This document shows, piece by piece, positions 11,301-18,188 of a stretch of DNA of 44,996 nucleotides. The first letter of the stretch is position 1; every line of letters starts with the position of its first letter. Made by a program: the position numbers and the translations under genes. The notes under the pieces are model-generated. The model was given only the letters and a program-made list of their open reading frames with translations, did no database searches and had not been told where the DNA came from. The DNA is taken from positions 1 through 44,996 of the forward strand of contig DATAIT010000095.1 of assembly GCA_036262515.1 (NCBI GenBank). The letters run 5' to 3'. This DNA is from Acidimicrobiales bacterium (lineage in GTDB: Bacteria > Actinomycetota > Acidimicrobiia > Acidimicrobiales > GCA-2861595).

Positions 11301-11627
11301 ACGCTGCTCGCCGGCACCGGCCGTCCACGCTCGTCGGGGTACGGCGCACGCGCCGGGTCGGCCGGCCGGTCGGCGTCGAGCTCGAGCGAGCACCGCCGGG
11401 ACGTGGTGGAGGCGGCCCTCCGGGGCCGGGTGGCGTCGCCCGTGAGGACGACGGGTGCCGAGGACCTCGGTCTGCGGGCCGGCGAGGACGTCGTGCACGG
11501 CAAGTGGGGCGAGGGCGTCGTGCTCGAGGTGATGGGGTCGGGGGACAAGGCGGAGGCGGTGGTGCGCTTCCCGGGACTGGGCGAGAAGCGGCTGCTCCTG
11601 TCGATGACGCCGCTCAAGCGGGCGTAG
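8361..11627 (+). CDS. pcrA: ATP-dependent DNA helicase PcrA/UvrD with intein
   Basis: The 1088-residue precursor is a superfamily 1A helicase interrupted by a 349-residue intein at residues 251-599; the spliced protein would be 739 residues, normal for actinobacterial PcrA. Extein motifs: Q-motif LNPVQREAV, Walker A AGAGSGKTRVL, DEYQDTN (motif II), VVGDSDQ/SVYRFRGAD (motif III, split by the intein), LEQNYRST, TLHTAKGLEFPAVF and RLCYVGITRARERLYLS. The C-terminus (GEDVVHGKWGEGVV to LSMTPLKRA) is the PcrA Tudor-like tail. It unwinds DNA in excision repair and replication-fork maintenance. GTG 8361 follows TAGCCT by 7 nt, suggesting a leaderless mRNA. Splicing is needed for helicase function. Confidence 0.95.
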   Translation: MESLLDGLNPVQREAVLHDEGPLLIVAGAGSGKTRVLTHRIAHLIRERGVSPFAILAITFTNKAADEMKSRVGALVGPVAQRMWVSTFHAACVRILRRDGGRLGYRSSFTIYDEADANRLTGYVLRDLDIDAKKFTPRAVHGAISAAKNELVDAAAYSARARTVYEKRIADVYAEYQKRLRAASAMDFDDLLTVTVELLRTAPDVLAHYQDRFSHILVDEYQDTNRAQNELILLLGRRHRNVCVVGDSDQCLVPGTTVETPQGARPIEDVREGDIVLGTGGGASPVAGTVSYVKRGTYAGRVYRVRAGDAVLCGTPHHIVLADPTLGSAQHVVFLLERVDGGFLVGLTEGAGAELDGRRVGDGGDRTGVAVPGHVWILRVCPDRGTAAFWEALYSARYGLPTASVHGVGRSPGMDATLVHRLFAELDTGPAAKNLMEDLDLHRAYPHHRPGCGQTLDLTMFANGSSGDVGRHRVRWCADRPGVAQRLAAAGYRASPGPSTGRRLEASHRSWPQAVVEAQAVAQAGGLTVRRQARIGGRIYAFTPLSHLQPGMTVLVEHDGALERRPVDEVEALPYEGPVHDLQVDRTHTYVAGGVLVHNSVYRFRGADIRNILEFEEAYPDATTIVLEQNYRSTQTILDAANAVIANNAMRKPKALWTEQVGGEVINRYHAEDEHDEAAWVAGEMARLHDRHDATWGEMAVFYRTNAQSRVLEEQLVKRNIPYKVVGGTRFFDRREVKDLLAYLRAVANPSDEVSLKRIVNVPKRGVGETSIARLDGWAAAHGVTFADAVSSVEESGITGRALSGVVELRNLLRQLRGSLDEGASPATLLSDVLDRTGYGHELEAEGTVEAAGRLENVAELLGVAAEHESLDDFLEAVSLVSDADDLDGDESRAVLMTLHTAKGLEFPAVFVIGLEEGVFPHLRSLGEPSELEEERRLCYVGITRARERLYLSHAWCRTLWGSTQYNPPSRFLAEIPEELTLLAGTGRPRSSGYGARAGSAGRSASSSSEHRRDVVEAALRGRVASPVRTTGAEDLGLRAGEDVVHGKWGEGVVLEVMGSGDKAEAVVRFPGLGEKRLLLSMTPLKRA
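9111..10157 (+). mobile_element. Intein inserted in PcrA motif III
   Basis: In-frame insertion between GDSDQ and SVYRFRGAD, precisely inside helicase motif III. It starts with Cys1 (CLVPGTTVETPQGARPI, block A), has a block B-like GTPHHIVL with the Thr and His, and ends with block F/G VHDLQVDRTHTYVAGG and VLVHN, so the terminal His-Asn and the extein Ser+1 are all present. These are the residues needed for class 1 splicing. The central region (about intein residues 100-270) shows no LAGLIDADG, HNH or GIY-YIG motif I can recognise; it does resemble, from memory, the middle part of other actinobacterial helicase inteins. Frame and GC content match the host gene. Confidence 0.92.
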
Positions 11628-11674
11628 GGCTCGCCACTGCGGCCACGCCAGCCCGCAGGGCCTGGGTGACGGCC

Positions 11675-11734
11675 TTGACCCGGCCCCTGGGGCCATCTTG
11701 TAGTGTTAGCGCATCTAGAGTCAATGTGACTACA
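11675..11734 (+). promoter_or_regulatory. Putative promoter and operator of the PadR gene
   Basis: TTGACC (11675-11680) lies 18 nt from TGTAGT (11699-11704). TGTAGT and ACTACA (11729-11734) are inverted copies, flanking an AT-rich patch that stands out in this genome. This fits a PadR autoregulatory site. The rest of the 11628-11800 gap holds nothing else recognisable. Confidence 0.4.
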
Positions 11735-11800
11735 GTGTGGGTGCAAAGACCGCTGATGCCGCCACCCGACGGACGTCGGTCGCACGAGAAGAGGCCCGGG

Positions 11801-12361
11801 ATGGTGCAGCTGATGCAAGACGACACAGCGACCCGGAGGTTCGAGGACGAGCTCGCCTCGCCCCGGAAGATCCTGCGGGCGTGCCTGCTGCTGCTGCTCG
11901 AGGAACGGCCGGGCCACGGCTACGACCTGCTGACGCGCCTCGAGCCGCTCGGGTTCGAACGGAGCAACCCCGGCCGGGTCTACCGGGCCCTGCGCTGGCT
12001 GGAGAGCGCCGGGTTCGTGCGACCGAGCTGGGAGACCACCGGCGTGGGCCCCGCCCGCCGCGTCTACGAGCTGTCGCCGACGGGCCGCCATGCGCTCGAG
12101 ATCTCCGCCGCCACGCTGCGCCGCCAGGCGAAGTCGCTCGACGACAGGCTGGCCCGCTACATCCTCAGCCGCCTCCGTGTGCTCTCGAACAACAAGCAGG
12201 TCTTCGAGTTCACCGTGGAGGCGCAGCTGTCCGTCCAGGCCATCGACGAGATGTCGGCGCGCCGCAAGCTCGAGCGGGCGTTCGGCCAGCCGCACGTGCT
12301 CGACACCGACGTGCGCACCACGGGCGGGGTCTCCATCCGCGCCGCCGGGGGCGACGGGTAG
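11801..12361 (+). CDS. PadR-family transcriptional regulator
   Basis: The 186-residue protein has the PadR winged helix at about residues 20-105: ILRACLLLLLEERPGHGYDL, GFERSNPGRVYRALRWLESA, then the wing ARRVYELSPTGR. A helical C-terminal region (about 110-165) would serve dimerisation. ATG 11801 has GAGAAGAGG just upstream at 11786-11794; a second in-frame ATG at 11813 is possible. The AT-rich upstream region with inverted TGTAGT/ACTACA suggests autoregulation. It converges on the next gene with a 3-nt gap, so its target is not obvious from context. Confidence 0.85.
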   Translation: MVQLMQDDTATRRFEDELASPRKILRACLLLLLEERPGHGYDLLTRLEPLGFERSNPGRVYRALRWLESAGFVRPSWETTGVGPARRVYELSPTGRHALEISAATLRRQAKSLDDRLARYILSRLRVLSNNKQVFEFTVEAQLSVQAIDEMSARRKLERAFGQPHVLDTDVRTTGGVSIRAAGGDG

Positions 12362-12364
12362 CGC

Positions 12365-12868
12365 TCAGCCCGCCGCGCTCGTCGACGTCGTCCCCTCGTT
12401 CGAGCCCGTCCGCAGATCGACCCGCACCTGGCCGTCGTCCACGGTGCCCGGGTAGGTGACGAGGCCCTTGCCTTCGCGCGAGTGACGCCCGCTCCTGCAG
12501 TCGACGAACGCGTCCTTCTCGAGATCCCAGGTGACGGCGCACGCCTCGTCGTCGGGGAGACGCGCCTCGATCGCCGACCAGCCGGCGGCGGGGTCGTCGC
12601 CGAGGTGCTGGATGTAGAGGTTGCGACCGCGCCCGAGGGAGAGCGGGTCCTGGAAGAGGAACGGTCCCCGCTCGTCGATCTCCTTCGAGAGCCGGTCGGC
12701 CCGGCCCACGTTGAAGACCGGATCGCCCAGGTTGACCTTGTCGGGGTTCTGCGAGGCGAAGTTCACGATGGCCCAGATGAGGAGGATCGACAGACCCAGT
12801 CCCACGATGGTGGCGATCACGAGGCTGCCGGTCGTGCGCCGGGGGGCCGGGCGGGGAGCGGAGGGCAC
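12365..12868 (-). CDS. Membrane-anchored protein of unknown function, possible degenerate Rieske-like fold
   Basis: A 167-residue protein with a Pro/Arg-rich cytoplasmic start, one transmembrane helix (about residues 14-36, SLVIATIVGLGLSILLIW) and an outside domain. The outer domain contains EACAVTWDLEKDAFVDCRSG, then GLVTYPGTVDDGQVRVDL, an arrangement reminiscent of the end of Rieske domains, but the His ligands of a 2Fe-2S site are missing. Two cysteines could form a disulfide. The GTG start at 12868 is divergent from the cobalamin-binding gene, with 17 nt between, so the promoters must overlap. No named family is recognised. Confidence 0.65.
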   Translation of the reverse strand: MPSAPRPAPRRTTGSLVIATIVGLGLSILLIWAIVNFASQNPDKVNLGDPVFNVGRADRLSKEIDERGPFLFQDPLSLGRGRNLYIQHLGDDPAAGWSAIEARLPDDEACAVTWDLEKDAFVDCRSGRHSREGKGLVTYPGTVDDGQVRVDLRTGSNEGTTSTSAAG

Positions 12869-12873
12869 CTGCG

Positions 12874-12879
12874 TAGTAT
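12874..12879 (+). promoter_or_regulatory. Putative -10 of the cobalamin-subunit/sucCD transcript
   Basis: TAGTAT ends 6 nt before the GTG start at 12886 with no Shine-Dalgarno sequence. It sits in the 17-nt gap between two divergent genes. Confidence 0.5.
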
Positions 12880-12885
12880 TCCCTC

Positions 12886-13299
12886 GTGCGCCGCCCGTAC
12901 CGAGTCGTGGTGGCCAAGCCCGGCCTCGACGGGCACGACCGGGGCGCCAAGGTCATCGCCCGGGCGCTGCGCGACGCCGGCTTCGAGGTCATCTACACCG
13001 GCCTCCACCAGACGCCCGAACAGGTCGTCGATGCCGTCGTGCAGGAGGACGCCGACGCGGTGGGGCTCTCGCTCCTGTCCGGCGCCCACATGACGCTCGT
13101 GCCGCGGATCATGAAGCTGCTGGCCGAGCGGGGCGGCGGCGACGTGCTCGTCGTGTGCGGCGGCATCATCCCCGATGCCGACATCCCGGTGCTCAAGCAG
13201 GCCGGGGTGGCCGAGGTGTTCACGCCCGGCGCCCCGTTGCAGCGCATCGCCGAGTGGTTGGCCACCGCCCTCGACGCCCGTGAGGAGGAGTCGACCTAG
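12886..13299 (+). CDS. Cobalamin-binding (small) subunit of an acyl-CoA mutase, methylmalonyl-CoA mutase type
   Basis: The 137-residue protein is a complete B12-binding Rossmann domain with [20 protein letters not shown] (DxHxxG carrying the cobalt-coordinating His), SLLSGAHM, and [12 protein letters not shown]. It matches the C-terminal domain of methylmalonyl-CoA mutase encoded as a separate subunit, as in archaea and some actinobacteria. The catalytic large subunit is not in the window. The stop shares one base with the sucC GTG (TAGTG), so the subunit is translated together with succinyl-CoA synthetase, which would consume the mutase product. Isobutyryl- or ethylmalonyl-CoA mutase small subunits are alternatives. 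Confidence 0.85.
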   Translation: MRRPYRVVVAKPGLDGHDRGAKVIARALRDAGFEVIYTGLHQTPEQVVDAVVQEDADAVGLSLLSGAHMTLVPRIMKLLAERGGGDVLVVCGGIIPDADIPVLKQAGVAEVFTPGAPLQRIAEWLATALDAREEEST

Positions 13300-14465
13300 T
13301 GGATCTCCTGGAGCATCAGGGCAAGGCCTACTTCGCCCGCTTCGGCATTCCGGTCTCCACCGGCGCCGTGGCCACGACCACGGCCGCCGCCGTGGACGCC
13401 GCCGAGCACGCCGGGTACCCGGCCGTGGTGAAGGCGCAGGTCCACGTGGGTGGGCGGGGCAAGGCGGGCGGCGTGCGTCTCGTCGCCGACCGGGCCGAGG
13501 CCGAGGCGGCCGCACAGGCCATCCTCGGCATGTCGATCAAGGGCCACGTCGTCCGGGCCGTGCTGGTCGAGCCGGCCACCGACATCGCCGACGAGTACTA
13601 CGCCTCGTTCACCCTCGACCGGGCGGCCAAGCTGCACCTGGGCATGCTGTCCGTCGAGGGGGGTGTCGACATCGAGCAGGTCGCAGAAGACTCGCCGGAC
13701 GCCATCGCCCGGCTGCACGTCGACCCGGTCGAGGGGCTGTCGGAGGACGCCTGCAGGACGTGGGTCGACGGGGCGCGGCTTCCCCGGGCGAGCGCAGAAG
13801 GGGTCGTGCAGCTGCTCAGCGCCCTCTACCGCTGCTTCGTGGAGGGCGATGCCGACCTGGTCGAGGTGAACCCGCTGGTGCTCACCGGCGACGGCCGCGT
13901 CCTCGCGCTGGACGCCAAGGTCACCCTCGACGACAACGCCGCCTTCCGCCATCCCGAGTGGGACGAGTATCACGGCACCCAGGAGCTCGACGAGCGGGAG
14001 CGACTGGCCCGGGACAAGGGCCTCCAGTACATCGGCCTCGACGGCAGCGTCGGGATAATCGCCAACGGCGCCGGCCTGGCCATGAGCACGCTCGACGTGG
14101 TGAACCAGGCCGGCGGGCGCCCGGCCAACTTCCTCGACATCGGCGGCGGTGCCAGCGCGGCGGTGATGGCCAACGCCCTCGAGGTCATCAACACCGACGA
14201 GAACGTGCGGTCGATCTTCGTGAATGTGTTCGGCGGCATCACGCGTGGCGAGGAGGTGGCCAACGGCATCGTGGAGGCGATGAGCCGGGTGGAGCTGGCC
14301 GCCCCGCTCGTGGTGCGCCTCGACGGCACCAATGCGGCCGAGGGGCGCGCCATCCTCTCCCGCCACGAGTCCGACCGCCTGCGCAGTCGGGCCACCATGC
14401 TCGACGCCGCCCGCACCGCCGTGGAGCTGGCCGGCGCCGACGATCGCCCCGGCGGGGAGTCGTAG
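13299..14465 (+). CDS. sucC: Succinyl-CoA synthetase subunit beta (ADP-forming)
   Basis: The 388-residue protein starts [19 protein letters not shown], the standard SucC start, with an ATP-grasp domain (VKAQVHVGGRGKAGGV, ATDIADEYY, EVNPLVLTGDGRVLALDAK) and a C-terminal CoA-ligase domain (FLDIGGGASAAVMANAL, NVFGGITRGEEVANGI). With SucD it interconverts succinyl-CoA and succinate with substrate-level phosphorylation. GTG 13299 overlaps the stop of the cobalamin-binding subunit by one base, and sucD starts 2 nt after its stop. The operon order links propionate/methylmalonyl-CoA metabolism to the TCA cycle. Confidence 0.96.
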   Translation: MDLLEHQGKAYFARFGIPVSTGAVATTTAAAVDAAEHAGYPAVVKAQVHVGGRGKAGGVRLVADRAEAEAAAQAILGMSIKGHVVRAVLVEPATDIADEYYASFTLDRAAKLHLGMLSVEGGVDIEQVAEDSPDAIARLHVDPVEGLSEDACRTWVDGARLPRASAEGVVQLLSALYRCFVEGDADLVEVNPLVLTGDGRVLALDAKVTLDDNAAFRHPEWDEYHGTQELDERERLARDKGLQYIGLDGSVGIIANGAGLAMSTLDVVNQAGGRPANFLDIGGGASAAVMANALEVINTDENVRSIFVNVFGGITRGEEVANGIVEAMSRVELAAPLVVRLDGTNAAEGRAILSRHESDRLRSRATMLDAARTAVELAGADDRPGGES

Positions 14466-14467
14466 GC

Positions 14468-15352
14468 GTGGCCATCTTCGTGGACGAGACCACCAGGGTC
14501 GTGGTGCAGGGGCTCACCGGCAGCCAGGGCCGCTTCTACGGCCTGCGCAACCGCGAGTACGGCACCCGGATCGTGGCCGGCACCAACCCCAAGAAGGCGG
14601 GCACCGACGTCGAGGGCATTCCGGTCTTCGCCACCGTGGCCGAGGCGGCCTCCGCCACCGGGGCCACCGCCTCGTGCGTGTTCATCCCGGCGCCCGGCGT
14701 CTTCGGCGCAGTGCTGGAGGCGGCCGAGGGCGGCATGGAGCTGGTCGTGGTGATCACCGAGGGGGTGCCTGCGCAGGACGAGGCCCGGCTGTTCAACCTG
14801 CTGCGCCGCGACTTCCCCGGTACCCGGCTGCTCGGGCCGAATTGCCCGGGCATCATCACCCCGGGCCGGTGCAACATCGGGATCACGGCGGGCGAGATCG
14901 CGCTCGGCGGTGGACCCGTCGGGATCGTCAGTCGCTCCGGCACCTTGACCTACCAGGCCCTCTACGAGCTGCAGCAGGCCGGGATCGGCGTCACCACCTG
15001 CGTGGGCATCGGCGGCGACCCCGTGCCCGGCACGAGCTTCATCGATTGCCTGTCCGCTTTCGAGGCCGACGCCGAGACCAAGGCGGTCATGCTCATCGGC
15101 GAGATCGGCGGCTCGGCCGAGGAAGAAGCGGCCGACTTCGTCAAGGACCACATGTCCAAGCCGGTCGTGGGCTACGTCGCCGGGCTCACCGCCCCGCCCG
15201 GCCGGCGGATGGGCCACGCCGGGGCGATCGTGTCGGGGTCCCGGGGCACGGCGAGGGCCAAGATCGACGCGCTGCGGGCGGCCGGCGCCCAGGTGGCGGC
15301 CAACCCCACGGAGGCCGGTTTCCTGATGGCGGCGGTGGTCGGCGGCCTCTGA
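14468..15352 (+). CDS. sucD: Succinyl-CoA synthetase subunit alpha (ADP-forming)
   Basis: The 294-residue protein has the CoA-binding Rossmann domain (VVVQGLTGSQGRFYGLRNREYG, abbreviated here) and the phosphohistidine loop GHAGAIVSGSRG in the ligase domain, plus LLGPNCPGIITPG and IGGDPVPGTSFIDCL. GTG 14468 was chosen because it is 2 nt after the sucC stop; open frame continues upstream only as overlap with sucC. It forms a heterodimer or heterotetramer with SucC in the cytoplasm. The gene converges on the methyltransferase gene with a 9-nt gap and no evident terminator. Confidence 0.96.
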   Translation: MAIFVDETTRVVVQGLTGSQGRFYGLRNREYGTRIVAGTNPKKAGTDVEGIPVFATVAEAASATGATASCVFIPAPGVFGAVLEAAEGGMELVVVITEGVPAQDEARLFNLLRRDFPGTRLLGPNCPGIITPGRCNIGITAGEIALGGGPVGIVSRSGTLTYQALYELQQAGIGVTTCVGIGGDPVPGTSFIDCLSAFEADAETKAVMLIGEIGGSAEEEAADFVKDHMSKPVVGYVAGLTAPPGRRMGHAGAIVSGSRGTARAKIDALRAAGAQVAANPTEAGFLMAAVVGGL

Positions 15353-15361
15353 GCCGCATCC

Positions 15362-16354
15362 TCAGGGGCGACGGGCCGTCACCAGCCAGCAGGCGGAGCC
15401 GAACAGGACGCCATCCGGTGTCTGATGGGCGTCGAGGACGTCGCGGAGACGGCTGAGCGCCTGCCTCCGCTCGGCCGCGTCGAGCCCGGACAGCAGGTCG
15501 CCGGCCAGGGTCTGGGTGCTCACCATGGCGTAGGCGGAGGCGCCGTCAGGACCGAGCTCCACCGGCTCGCTGCGCTCCTCGAGCGCGACGTCGACGAAGC
15601 CGGCGCCGTCGAGGGTCCTGCGCACGTGGCCCTCCTCGGCCAGGCCGAACGCCCCGGGAGTACCGGGCGGCCGCGGCGGGAGCGCCCGCCCGGGGGCGAG
15701 GGCATCGGCGACGGCCGTGACCCACTCGTTGTGCGTGGCGTCGCGCCACGCCACGAGTGCGAGGCGGCCCCCCGGCCGGAGGGCGCCGCGTATGTGGGCG
15801 AAGGCGGGTACGGGATGGCTGAAGTACATGGCGCCGAAACGGCTGAAGGCGACGTCGAAGGATGCCTCGGCATACGGGTACGACCCTGCGTCCCCCGTCT
15901 CATAGGTGACGTTGGCGAGGTGCTCGGCTCGGCTGCGCTCGCGCGCCCGCTGCACCTGGGCGGTCGAGATGTCGATGCCGTGGACCGAGCCGGCGGTGAC
16001 CCTGGCCGCCGCCACGCGCGCCGCGGGGCCTGACCCGCAGCCGATGGCCAGGACGCGATCGGTCGGTTCGAGCCGGGCTGCATCGAGCAGGCTCTCGTCG
16101 TACCGGGCGGTCTGGCGCTCGAGCTGGTCCTCGAACTCGAGGGAGTGGAACATGGCCAGGTCCGCCGACACGGCCTGGGGCGACATGCCCAAGCTGGCCT
16201 GGATGACCGCCAGAGCGTCGGCACGGTCGCGCACGAGCTCGAGGATCGTCCTGCGGTCGCCCGCCGCCAACCGGACCAGGGCCCGGTCGACGAGCTGGCT
16301 CGTACGCGCCGCCGTGGCCGGCGCAGCGGTGGGATCGGTGAACGAAGGTTGCAA
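15362..16354 (-). CDS. SAM-dependent class I methyltransferase
   Basis: The 330-residue protein has a class I methyltransferase core: motif I VLAIGCGSGPAARVAAA, VHGIDISTAQVQRARERS (motif II region), TGDAGSYPYAEASFDVAFSR, and the post-motif LRPGGRLALVAW. The roughly 85-residue helical N-terminal extension is unusual for small-molecule methyltransferases and may be a dimerisation or substrate lid. The substrate is unknown. The TTG at 16354 is a weak start choice; the in-frame GTG about 20 codons in (VDRALVRLAAG) is an alternative. It diverges from the amidase gene, with several dyads in the shared intergenic region. Confidence 0.8.
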   Translation of the reverse strand: MQPSFTDPTAAPATAARTSQLVDRALVRLAAGDRRTILELVRDRADALAVIQASLGMSPQAVSADLAMFHSLEFEDQLERQTARYDESLLDAARLEPTDRVLAIGCGSGPAARVAAARVTAGSVHGIDISTAQVQRARERSRAEHLANVTYETGDAGSYPYAEASFDVAFSRFGAMYFSHPVPAFAHIRGALRPGGRLALVAWRDATHNEWVTAVADALAPGRALPPRPPGTPGAFGLAEEGHVRRTLDGAGFVDVALEERSEPVELGPDGASAYAMVSTQTLAGDLLSGLDAAERRQALSRLRDVLDAHQTPDGVLFGSACWLVTARRP

Positions 16355-16403
16355 CGTTGTCCTCGGCGGCCGACATGGGGAATGGGAATGGTGTTATCGC
16401 CGA

Positions 16404-16422
16404 CGTTTCCGCGTGAGAAACG
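16404..16422. promoter_or_regulatory. Inverted repeat in the methyltransferase/amidase intergenic region
   Basis: CGTTTC (16404-16409) and GAAACG (16417-16422) flank a 7-nt spacer. It could be an operator for the minus-strand methyltransferase or for both divergent genes. Confidence 0.35.
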
Positions 16423-16460
16423 CACCTCCCCATGCCGCTCGCAGCTGGCCGGCGGCAGTG

Positions 16461-16504
16461 GGCGACGCGATTCGTCCCGAGAAGGCGTCGCCGCCCGGTA
16501 CCCT
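16461..16504 (+). promoter_or_regulatory. Dyad and putative -10 upstream of the amidase
   Basis: GGCGACGC (16461-16468) and GCGTCGCC (16485-16492) are exact inverted copies with a 16-nt spacer. TACCCT (16499-16504) follows and ends 9 nt before ATG 16514. The dyad would cover the -35 region, so a repressor or activator site is plausible. Confidence 0.45.
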
Positions 16505-16513
16505 ATCGCCTCC

Positions 16514-17587
16514 ATGATGCGCCTGGCTGTGGCCGTGCTGTTCCTCGCGTCGGTCGTCGCCGCCGGAGTGGTCGACGCCCGCCAGGAAGACGGCGCTGAT
16601 CGCATCGCCACCGCGGGGACGTCGACGAGCGCCGTGACGGCGGCCACCACCACGACCACGGCGCCGCCGACCACCAGCGTCCCGGAGGCGACCACGACGA
16701 CGGCGGTGCCCACGACCACGCTTCCTCCGGTCACCCCCGCCACCACGGCCGCGGCCCCCGTGCCCGTACCGGCCGGCGACGTCAAGGTCCTCGTCACGCC
16801 GAAGGGCGTCGTCGTACCCGTGACCGGCCGGGAAGCGAGCGGGTACCGGGTCACCACACCGTGCGGCAGGAGCGCCGTCGTGGCCGAGGGCACCCCGGTC
16901 ACGGACGCCACGGTGGTGCTCGACGCCGGCCACGGGGGAGTGGAGCCCGGCGCCGTCAGCCCGTCGGGCCTGCCGGAGAAGGGCATCAACCTGGCCGTCG
17001 TGAACTCGGCCCGCGCCGCGCTGGAGAAGGCCGGCGTGCACACCGTGCGCACCCGGACGGCCGACTACCGCGTCACCATCGCCACCCGCACCGCCATCGC
17101 CAAGGCGCTCAACCCCAAGGCGTTCGTCTCGGTGCACCACAACGCCGAGCCCGATGGGCCGCGGGCGGGCCCTGGCAGCGAGACCTACTACCAGATCGCC
17201 ACCCCCGAATCGAAGCGCCTGGCCGGACTGATCTACGAAGAGGTCGTCAAGGCGCTGACCGCCTACCAGGTGCCCTGGGTGGCCGACACCGACGCCGGCG
17301 CCAAGTACCGCACGAACGTGGACGGCGACGACTACTACGGCATCCTGCGCAACGCCCACGGGGTGACGTCGGCGCTGGCCGAGCTGGCGTTCGTGTCCAA
17401 CCCTCCGGAGGCCGACCTCCTGAGCCGGCCCGACGTGCAGCAGGCCGAAGGGGAGGCCGTGGCCCGAGCCATCCTGCGCTTCCTCACCACCCGCGACCCC
17501 GGGTCGGGGTTCACCGAGCCCTACCCCCGGACCAGCCCGGCCGGCGGTGGCGGCGGGTCGTCGAACTGCGTCGACCCGCCGCTGTAG
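16514..17587 (+). CDS. N-acetylmuramoyl-L-alanine amidase (Amidase_3), secreted
   Basis: The 357-residue protein has an N-terminal membrane/signal segment (MRLAVAVLFLASVVAAGVV), a Thr/Pro-rich linker (about residues 40-85, wall-spanning), and a zinc amidase domain from about residue 135. Zinc and catalytic motifs are VVLDAGHGGVEPGA (His), LPEKGINLAVV (Glu), SVHHNAEPDG (His) and ALAELAFVSNPPEADLL (catalytic Glu). It cuts the amide bond between muramic acid and L-Ala during cell separation or wall turnover. A Gly/Ser tail ends with a single Cys. ATG 16514 and ATG 16517 are both possible. TACCCT lies just upstream, and no Shine-Dalgarno sequence is evident. Confidence 0.92.
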   Translation: MMRLAVAVLFLASVVAAGVVDARQEDGADRIATAGTSTSAVTAATTTTTAPPTTSVPEATTTTAVPTTTLPPVTPATTAAAPVPVPAGDVKVLVTPKGVVVPVTGREASGYRVTTPCGRSAVVAEGTPVTDATVVLDAGHGGVEPGAVSPSGLPEKGINLAVVNSARAALEKAGVHTVRTRTADYRVTIATRTAIAKALNPKAFVSVHHNAEPDGPRAGPGSETYYQIATPESKRLAGLIYEEVVKALTAYQVPWVADTDAGAKYRTNVDGDDYYGILRNAHGVTSALAELAFVSNPPEADLLSRPDVQQAEGEAVARAILRFLTTRDPGSGFTEPYPRTSPAGGGGGSSNCVDPPL

Positions 17588-17625
17588 GCGACGCAATCGG
17601 AGGCAAGCGCAGCCGGGCAGCGGGG

Positions 17626-17631
17626 TAGCGT
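17626..17631 (+). promoter_or_regulatory. Putative -10 of the purN operon
   Basis: TAGCGT ends 5 nt before the GTG start at 17637; no Shine-Dalgarno sequence is present. It predicts a leaderless purN-purH-folD-metF transcript. Confidence 0.45.
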
Positions 17632-17636
17632 GGCCC

Positions 17637-18188
17637 GTGACCATCGGGGTGCTGGCATCGGGGACCGGGACGATCCTCACCGCCCTGCTGGAGGCCGGGC
17701 TGCCCATCGCCGCCGTGCTGGCCGACCGGCCGTGCAGGGCCCTCGACCTCGCCGCGGAGGCCGGGATCCACGCCGAGCTGGTCGCCCGCCCGTCCTTCGG
17801 CCGCGGTTTCGACCGCCTCGACTACACCCATCGCGTGGTCGACGCCCTCCAGGCCGCCGGTGTCGACCTGGTGGTGATGGCCGGGTTCGGCACCGTGCTC
17901 GACAAGCCGCTGGTCGACGCCTACCCCGGCAGGGTGCTCAACACCCACCCCGCCCTCCTGCCGTCGTTCCCCGGGTGGCACGCGGTCGAGGAGGCCCTGG
18001 CCGCCGGCGTCAAGGTCACGGGCTGCACGGTGCACATCGCCACCGTCGACGTCGACGCCGGTCCCATCCTCGCCCAGGAGGCGGTCCCCGTCCTCCCCGG
18101 CGACACCGTGGACACGCTCCACGAGCGCATCAAGGCCGTGGAACGCCGGCTCTATCCCCAGACCGTGAAGGAGTTCCTCCGGCCGTGA
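17637..18188 (+). CDS. purN: Phosphoribosylglycinamide formyltransferase
   Basis: The 183-residue enzyme formylates GAR using 10-formyl-THF, step three of purine synthesis. It opens VTIGVLASGTGTILTALLE, a form of the SGSGTNLQAL phosphate loop, and has the catalytic NTHPALLPSFPG (Asn and His) and the Asp-containing HIATVDVDAGPILAQEAVPV, the formyltransferase signature. The length is slightly short but complete. GTG 17637 follows TAGCGT directly. The stop overlaps the purH GTG (GTGA). Confidence 0.94.
   Translation: MTIGVLASGTGTILTALLEAGLPIAAVLADRPCRALDLAAEAGIHAELVARPSFGRGFDRLDYTHRVVDALQAAGVDLVVMAGFGTVLDKPLVDAYPGRVLNTHPALLPSFPGWHAVEEALAAGVKVTGCTVHIATVDVDAGPILAQEAVPVLPGDTVDTLHERIKAVERRLYPQTVKEFLRP

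Noticed and set aside
6993-11696. A 1567-codon open frame on the minus strand across the peptidase and pcrA genes.
   Set aside because: It is the antisense frame of real genes in very GC-rich DNA, is low-complexity in His/Arg/Gly/Ala/Val and shows no domain.
8609-12361. A very long plus-strand frame running through pcrA in another phase into the PadR gene.
   Set aside because: Only its last 187 codons, from ATG 11801, look like protein; the rest is an Arg/Pro/Gly-rich shadow of pcrA.
12365-12868. A functional Rieske protein.
   Set aside because: The Cys/His cluster-binding pairs are not present; only the general strand pattern is similar.
16640-16770. Thr/Pro-rich repetitive codons in the amidase gene as a possible tandem repeat or CRISPR-like array.
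   Set aside because: Irregular low-complexity linker coding for a wall-spanning segment; no constant repeat-spacer pattern.
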